Below the pieces are notes generated by a model, which did not search any database, had not been told where the DNA came from, and was given only the letters and a program-made list of their open reading frames with translations. Source: Megalonaias nervosa (Eukaryota > Mollusca > Bivalvia > Unionida > Unionidae). From it: a DNA stretch of 64,000 bases. The DNA lies in contig JAECUM010094004.1 in assembly GCA_016617855.1 (NCBI GenBank), positions 1 through 64,000 on the forward strand, written 5' to 3'. Shown here piece after piece: positions 26,201 to 35,200 of the stretch (the stretch's first letter is position 1; each line of letters starts with the position of its first letter). The position numbers were made by a program, and so were the translations under genes.

Positions 26201-29200
26201 ATGATCGGTAGAGCAGATCAAGTCTTCCTACAGAAATCCAATCATGCAATATTAATACAAGTTTGAATTGGTTTCCTTCCAAGTTCTGAATAAAAGAAAG
26301 TTGTGCTCCTAGTTTTGGTATATATCTTATAAATTCAATGTGAACATTTTCAGTAAGCTGTGTATTTTCAAACTCCAAACTTCACATCTGTACAACAAAT
26401 AGGAAAAATTGAATAGTTGTAAACGACACCAAGCTAATTCAGTGATTTGGTCCAAAAATGGGTGAAGTGTATATATATATACACACACACACATACATAC
26501 ATACATATCATGTTTTAATTAGTAATTTTGCCTCAGGCAGTAGTTGAGTATTTTACTATCTTGTTTATGTGGATTAAACATGACTTGCCATGGCATGCTT
26601 TTAAGGGATTAAAAATTTGACCACAGTTTCACTTGAATAAACAATGAATCACTTGAATGAAGAATCAATCTGAATAATTACTAAATCTAATTTTCATATA
26701 CTAGTCTTATGGGTTTTTCAAAAATGTTACTGTTTGAATGCTGTTTTTTTCTCGTATCGCTATCGTTGTGCTTTTTCCAATTTCTCTCCATCCTTGTATC
26801 ACAACATGTATTTGTGAGCGGCAGTTGCAGCTACAGGATACCATACACATTTAAGAGCATTGGGACAATACCAAATGCGTTTATGATCCACCTTTTTAAG
26901 GGTTAAAATAAAACACATGATAAAGCTCATATTTGGTTAACAGGTAACATTGATGAAGTTGATTTATCAAATAGTTTTCTTGATCACTGGGAATGTTGCA
27001 TTGAGAAAATGGAGGGGTAGGGGGCTTCTTCACATGTGGCCAAATTTTGGTTGGCGCTTAACATTTATGGTTTGGAAAAGCAACAAAATCTGAAAATTGG
27101 TACCCCACAAAATATAGTGACACCACAGTATTTATCATTGAAAAGTTCAATCTTGTCCATGAAATCTCATTGGTAATTGTTTTCTAGTGTTTGGATGAAA
27201 CCCTAAGGTTTAACTTGAGTCATGATATACACAGCTGAAGTAGCCTAACTATTATACCCTCCAGTTTTTTCTTTATTTGCACCTTAAGGTTTTACATGTT
27301 TACTTTTATGCAGCTTTATTTTCAGGCATGGGAGGAGGCAGCAGTGGCATGGGCATGGGGATGGGTTTAGGATCCATGGATTCAGCTGGAATGGGAAGTG
27401 GCATGGGTAGTACAATGGGATCGGGAATGTCAGGAATGGGAACTGGAATGGGAATGGGTGGTATGAGTGGGATGTCAGGTATGGGAACTGGCATGAAACA
27501 AGGGACCATGGGAATGGGGATGGGATCTGGACTTGGGGCTAGTTTGAGTTCAGGAATGGGAATGAATGACAGCTTTGCCACTGGAATGGGTGGCAGCAGT
27601 ACATATGGAACTAGTTCTGGAATGGGAGACTATGGTGGGCTTGGCTCTGGCATGGGAAGTGGCAGCTTCTCCTCAAGCATGATGGATTCATTTGGCAGCC
27701 GCATGTCCTCAAGTGGCACAGGATATGGAATGTCCAGCCTTGACCGTATGCGTGACCGTGATCGGGACAGGGACAGGGGCCGAACAGGGACCAGACCAGA
27801 CAATTGCACAATCAGTGTCAAAAATGTAAGTGTGTCTTCCCTAAAAAAAACCTCCAAGACCAGATGCAGTTCAAATCCTTTTCTGCAAGATGCATAGGGT
27901 TTCTTTCTTTTTTTTCATTACACTGTCATCACTGAATTGCACAAATGTACGATCATGTAGATGAATAGATATAATAATATATGGGCTACTTTCAAGTGTT
28001 CACTTCTTTGTTGAAGTCACTTCTGAAGTTTATAAAACAGTGACATCAGCCACTTGATTGTTTAATGTAGCAGCATAAGATTCATTGTAATTGTGGCTTT
28101 AATTTCCTGTTTGAAATTGTTGTACATCTTGCTTACAAAATTTACAAATGCTATTCTTGTATCTGTGAAATTAAAGGAACTTGTTTAGGGCTGTTCCATT
28201 TGAACATACATGGTACCCAGGGAAGGCAGTTTTTAAAAAAATATATACCAGTGTACTTTGAATTACAGAGTTCATATTAAAATGATGATAAAGTTCTAAG
28301 TTGCATCTGTGGGTCAGTACCCCACTTTAAAAGTGCCTTCCCAGGGTCCCATGTATGTTTTAATGGAACAGCCCTTATATCAAAACCTTAGATATAGAAT
28401 TCATGAGAAACAAAAATAAAATAAACATCATTCAGGCTTGCAATATTATTTGTTTGGGGGTGGGTGGGGTGCTGCTGTTTAAATTTTGAAAAGACCTTCA
28501 TTTTTGAGTCTTCTCATTGCATAATGCACCAGAATGACTGTGTGTGGGAACACCAAAAATAACATGAATCCTTTTTGGATGATGTATGGTTTGGCTTAGA
28601 ATTTTTAAATGTTCAGAAATTTCTAAGATTTTTTTTTTGTGTGTTAAGCCTGCCTTGGTAGAAGTTCAACATCACAATCACTTTGGTATCCATGTGTAAA
28701 TCTCTACATCCATACTGCCATATATATCTGTTAAACATTATTGTTTCAAGTTGAGTAATTTTCTTCATTAATGTGGTTAGTTTAGTAGTCATGTGATGTT
28801 TGTACGTTTATACATCCAGATGTGCATAACCCAGTCAAGTAAGAGCTCAATGGCAGATAAAACATGCATGCCATTGCGAGCCTGGTGTTACTTTGCAAGT
28901 CCATAAAATTGGACCTTTTAAAGTTTTATGTTTTGGTGGTTTTCATTCTTTGTTGTAGCATAATTTTTTTCCGTAAAATCAATTCTTGTTTGTCATGATT
29001 GTGTAGTTTTTTTTACTGAGGACTTTTAAATGTTATTTTTCAGCTTCCTTATTCCTATGGTTGGCAGACTTTAAAGGAAAAATTCAGAGAAGTTGGTGAG
29101 TTTTCTAATTTTGTAAGAACCTTTGTTGAAAACGTAACAGATAAAAGAAGGAAAATGTATCAGAGATAGTGTCTCCACTCAAATTAGCAATGGTCAGTTG

Positions 29201-32200
29201 TCATCAGAGTGTAAATTTGGTGCCTATCATGTCTGTCTGTTCTGTGCCCAGGAAGGGGGGGGGGCATCAGTTATGAGATAAGATAATTCAGAGCTTTTAC
29301 TATGGCCTGACACTTGCTGTTGCAACAGGTACATACACTTGTATGAATAATCTACCTTGTATCCTCAGATATTTCAAGTTGTAACTATAATAGTAATATG
29401 TAATTAGATATTTTATTTCCTGGACTTTCGCACAATTTATCAACCAGCAGCTAATGCATTATTGTACAGTTCTGTACAGGGGTCAAACTAGACTTGAATT
29501 TTAGGGAGACTTCTCCTTTTGGACAGAACAGGGAGAAATGGGACCTGAACAGGGAGAAGTGGAAGCAAAGTGAGACATGCAATACATATGTGTGTGTGTG
29601 TTGTTTTTATTCTCTTATTTGAATTATGTCGTCTATTTCCCAGTATGCATATTTGCATTTAGCATTGGTTTTAAGCAAAACTTTATTTTCAAGTAGAAAA
29701 TTTTCTGAGTTCTGTCTATATTATAAACGCATTTGGTACATGTTTAAGATCTATTATATTCATATTCAGTGTATTTTGGCAATATGACTAACAAAGAGAA
29801 CAACAGAAGCTATACATCGTAATGAATTTTAATCGAGTAACTAGATTACAGTATTGTAATTGCAAGTTATTACAAATGCTTAATCAACTACCCTTAATCA
29901 AGAATTTGTTTTTACTTTCTGAAAGTTTATTATAAAATGGCATTTGAAAAGATTTCTAAACTTGTTTGAAACAAGACCTGCACCATGCACATGACAGAAA
30001 AAACACATCTTTAAGATCCTACTGTTCATCTTAATTTCTTGGTTGCCGATAAAACTTGACTGTGCCTGTTCATAGACAACAAACTGAAGAAATGAAGTCC
30101 GTATATGAATGAACTAAACCCTTTTTTCAACCGAATCATCACAGCCAACATGCAAGTGCATCTATTTTTTAGAAAGAGGTGTTCTCTTAATGTAACCACT
30201 CACTTTATTGATTTGTTACAACAGTCCATTGATAGGATTGCAAATGTAAGATTTTATTGTTTGTCTACATACTTGGTGTAACATTAGGCATTGGTTAAAT
30301 AGTATTTGCTGTTTTGTTTTGGGTTTTTTCTTCTTATTTTCACAAAAATTAGTAAATTCAGAATACAACCATAACTTAACAGCGTCTCATCAAATTCCAC
30401 AGCATAGCATATTTATGACATACATAATTGCATTTTAAAGCTAAATCTTTAATAATGTAATATCTAGTCTCTGCTTTCTTACAAATTGTATATTTTTCTT
30501 AATTTATTTGCCCAATGATTTACGAAAAGAGACAATCTAATAAAACAGTACTTCCCAGAAGAGCGAAGTCGGCCATTACAGTTTTTATCAAGAAAATAAT
30601 GTACATGTTGCAATTAAAATATTCATGTTACCAATTCTATTTTTTAAATTCAGATTGATATTTACATAAATTTATGTTTTGTATGTTTTTATCATCAAAG
30701 GATAACTTCTGGAAATTGGGCAGTAATGGTTGCTAATTTACTCAGGAAACGGTTAATGGTCAATCAGCTCTCAAAAACACATGCCTGTGAATGTGTAGGA
30801 GTTTGTCAGTGTAATTGATATCAACACCAACTATTTGATGGCTTGAAGTGTACATTTTGCCTTGAGGTATATATAACACTGGAACTAACCTGGCCAAGGC
30901 GAGGGAGCATCTCAAAAGGGATGGTTATTCAATGTTCCTCTTCAAAAAAAGATCACAGGGTGAGGTTGTTTTTGCTTTCCTAACAGAAGAAGGCGAAGTT
31001 TACACTTTTTAGGCGACTTGGTTGCCCACTTCGCCTGGTAGCATGACCCTTGCTATAATATCACTGCTGAAATATTTTTCACTTTGTATAGGTCCAAACA
31101 AATCAAAACCTAATAAATAAAATTGCATGCAATGTGTCAGCAACAATAATCAAAAAGAAATTCTTTTCCCAGGTGATGTTAAATTTGCCGAGATCAAAAT
31201 GGAAGGTGGTAAATCTTCCGGCTGGGGTCTGGTGAGATTTGGAAACTCTGACGATGCACAAAGAGCAGTTGGTGAGTGGGAATAGTTAGTGTACTTGTAA
31301 TAGCATACCTGCTAACCATTAAACTTTTTTCTCATTATTACGTCTTCTGCTTGCCTGTATATGAATGACATTTCTTTGGTATTTTAAGAAGAAAGTAACA
31401 AAGCAAGGAAAGGTGGGGTTTTATTTTTAATATCATCTCTTTTATCCAACACATTGTATAAATTTAAAAAGAACTTATGCAAGAATAGCACAGGATTACA
31501 TTTGTCCATAGTGGAGCTGTGTGTACTTTCCTAATGGTCTATTTGTAGTAGCAGCTGTATATGATGTGTTTCCAAAAAACACACAGGTTTCTTCATGTTT
31601 GAAACCTCATCTCATATTTGTTATTAATGAAAAAATTTGGATAGTGGCCTGTCCAATAATTTTTTTTTTTAAATGGTGCCAGATATTGTAATGAAACTTT
31701 AGCCTTGACAGTGTCCTCATATTCAGTCATACCACATACTCATATGTTAAAGGTTGATCACAAATGCAAATGAAATTTAGATTTGGTAACATTACCAATA
31801 TCAAAGTCGGTTACCTATGCAATCATGAAAATGTTCTTGTGCAACTCCACTAAACGCTATTACATTATGTAGCAGTGGCTATCTAAACAATCCTGTGATC
31901 ACTAATTCTGTTGAAAGAATGGGGGGATAGAAATGACGCTTTCACTAAAACCTGTAATTGTTTCTGAATTAAATGGTGCAGATCTGACCACCAGCAAGAT
32001 GTGCATTTGTGAACAAGTTTAAAAACGAGACCTACTTGATTTTGCATGTATTTTTATAATTGTTTGAACACAGTGACTTGCATGTGTACAAATGAATTTG
32101 TCCAAACTTTGTAGTTTGTTGTTTTTCAATAAGCCTTTTGATACCATTCACTTGGTATGATGGCATGTGTGCACGATAAATGCATGTAAAATGTAGGTAT

Positions 32201-35200
32201 ATTTTGACAGTAGAGAGAGAGAGTTCAGTGATGTTGGGTTCATGGACAAAGACCTTGACAAAGATGCTTATACTGCAAACCAAATTTGGTATATTTGTAA
32301 TTTTAAGCTTTACTGGTGATAGACCAGAAAAGCTTATGGGATGGTCTTTTGTCCATCAGTTGTCCGTTAGCACAAGTTTGGTATTGCTTCTCTTTAATTA
32401 CTTGGAGTATTGCTATGAATTTTACACTTGTACTCATCCCATGGTCTAGTTGATCCTAAATGAAAATGGTGCTGATTGGCCATCCAGTATGGCCACCACA
32501 TTGATCATCTTGAAAATCTTGTAACTCTTCCTTTGTCAGCATGTTTGATTTTTTAATACAAGAGTTGTAATAATTGAGTTATTATTAAATGAAAATGGTG
32601 CCGATCTGACATTCAATGTGGCCATCTTGAAAATCTTGTTGCTACTCATGAATTGATAGCCATATCAGCATGATGTTTTGATGGATTAGTTTGATGTCTA
32701 GATGATCCGAAATAAAAAGGTTTCTGATCTGATGTCCAGAATGGCCACCACAGCAGCCTTCTTGAAAATTTTGTCATCAGTTCTCATCCTGGACAGAATG
32801 TCATATTGCCAGGAAGTCCTAAATGAAAATGGTGTAGATGTGTGGTCCATTATGGCCATCATATCAGTGGTCTTGGGGACCCTATGTCTAAGGGTCTGAG
32901 ATGATCACCACTGTCGACATGGGTTTGAGTCTCAGGCTTGGCCACCATGGGTATGTGAAACAGCTTGCTAGTAGCTTCTCGTGGGTTGTTGGTTCATTCA
33001 TGAGGTTCTCCATAGTTCTGCTTTTGCCATTTATACTGGCCACCATGTATAGCCTATCAAGTACTGAAAAATATTAAACTAAAACCTACAACAACAGCAG
33101 TCATCTTGAAAATCGTGCTATCAGTACTCCTCCAAAATGGAAAGCCATATTCATGTGGTGTTTTTGACTTCTTAGTTCTCAATGAAAATTGTGTTGATAT
33201 GGTGTCTAATAAGGCTGCAGCAGTGGCCAGCTTGAAAATCTTACCACTACTCCAGAATGAATGCTTGTCTCAGCCTGGAGTTCTAACTGAAAGACTTCTT
33301 GTAATGTTTTGGTTGATTCAGACTGGAAATAGTACTGATCTGACATCCAATATGTGGAAATCTTGAAACTCTTCTTTTTGCTTCAACCTCAGGGAAAAAT
33401 AAGTCATTTTGACATGGGGTTTTGATCAGAAGATTTATGTTGTCTAGTTGGTTCTTAATGAAAATGATTAATGCTTAATATGGCCATCATTGTGGCTACC
33501 TTGAAAATGTTATCTGTTCTCCCGACAAATGGATGGCTATATGAGCATGGGGTTTTCACCAGTATACTATTTGTGATACCAAGTTGGTACTAAATGATAA
33601 TGGTACCAGTCATACATCCAGTATGGCTGCCATGATTGTGTTACAAATAGTGTTGGTGTTACTCCCCCTTAATGGATGATCTGTATTACATGGGGTTTTC
33701 ACTAGAGACTTGTTTTGATGTCTGCTTTGTCCTCAGTGAAATTGATGCCAAGCTGACATCCAATATGTCCACCACTGCAGCTAATTCAACAATGTCTTTA
33801 CTGCTGAAGAATATCGTTGGAAGTTTTGTGAAACAGTACGAATTCCTTTGAGGGACTTTTGTTAGACAAATTCAATACAATGCAATTAAAATGGATAGAA
33901 TGGGTGATGAAGGGACACTTTTTGTCACATTAGATTGGGGAAAACAAGACGATGAGCATATTTTAAAAATTGTTTATTAAGGAATGCTGTCCTGATTCAG
34001 GTATTTTATGGTTGGCATCAGTTTATAATGAAATCCCAGAGCTGCCATTTCTCTTGTTAAATGTACTATATATTTAGCATAGCTGCCAACTGTCCTGTTT
34101 TTTTCCATATTTGTCCCGTATTTTGGACCTGAATATAAGTTTTTTAATTTTAAAAAAATAAAATATTTCCTTGCAATTTTCAGTTTAGAAAGGGCACGTG
34201 GGTCCATTCTGATGAAATGTATCACATGTATATAGTGATACAGTTTTACAATATGATTGGTTCATTTGAAATTGAGGCTACCATGCCTGTCTTTATCCAC
34301 CATATTGGATGTCGCAAACAGTTACCGCTACCACTGTATCATCTTCGTAATATTCAACTTCTAATCATGTTGAATAGGAAAGCAGAATATTCAGAATTTT
34401 CTCTAGAAAAGACAAGAAAACAGAACTGAAAGGACAATTGTGCCATCTTGTTTAGATTTGTGAAATCATCTAGTAAAGGAGAAGACTTTACGTTTTGCAA
34501 ATTGTGTAATGTGATTTCGCTGTTGGGCATGTAGGCGCACATGAAATACAAGAGCACGAAAAAGCTAATAAACATCAGCTTGCTGCTTCTTCATATACAA
34601 CTCAGCCTGAACTTGGATCTGTATAAATTCCAGAGAGAACCTTGATGTAATTTGATCGAAATTCAGTTTATTAAATTTCTTTTAGCAATGAACCTTCCTC
34701 TTTCAGTTACTAGTGTTGCCAGTGATTTATTTCGCACAAGTTTTCCAGACAGTAAAATCACAAAGGATTACTCGTATGCTAGAATTAAAACAGTTCAGTA
34801 AGAAAATCACACAGAATTGAGATTATCAACAAAAGTTGGTAAATTGGAATCAGTAATGATTGAAGAAAAAAAAAAAACAAGGTGTGGAAAAGGCTCATAT
34901 AAACAGCCTGTGTCTGAGTGTGTTGCACTCTTGCACCTTCTGAATGGGCATCCGAATGGAACAGGGTTACCGTCAGAAGGTGCAAGTGTGCAACACATGC
35001 ATCTTTGACATTAAATAATTATGTAGGGCACTGTCCTACCTTTTGATGGTTGTATATGTTGCAAGTAGTTGCATATGCATTAAAATTTAAAAAATCGGTA
35101 TTTGGTCCTGAAAATCGGTTTTTTTGTCATAAGCAATCAGTATTTTTATACTTGGGGGTTGGCAGCTATGATTTAGAACAAAAATAGTTGTTAAAATATT

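Larger units (their letters stand above)
34078..35170 (+). mobile_element. hAT-like element with CATAGCTGCCAAC ends and 6-bp TSD
   Basis: It starts CATAGCTGCCAAC and ends ggttggcagctatg, a 13-bp perfect TIR. Direct ATTTAG flanks it at 34072-34077 and 35171-35176. It is 1093 bp. Remnants of a zinc finger (FTFCKLCNV, about 34484-34512) are interrupted by a stop. A strong hairpin lies near the right end (34918-34998). A related partial copy lies at 47105-47637. Confidence 0.8.

Noticed and set aside
26073..26378. Minus-strand 101-codon frame in the intron before the Gly/Met exon
   Set aside because: No recognisable domain, intronic, length within chance expectation.
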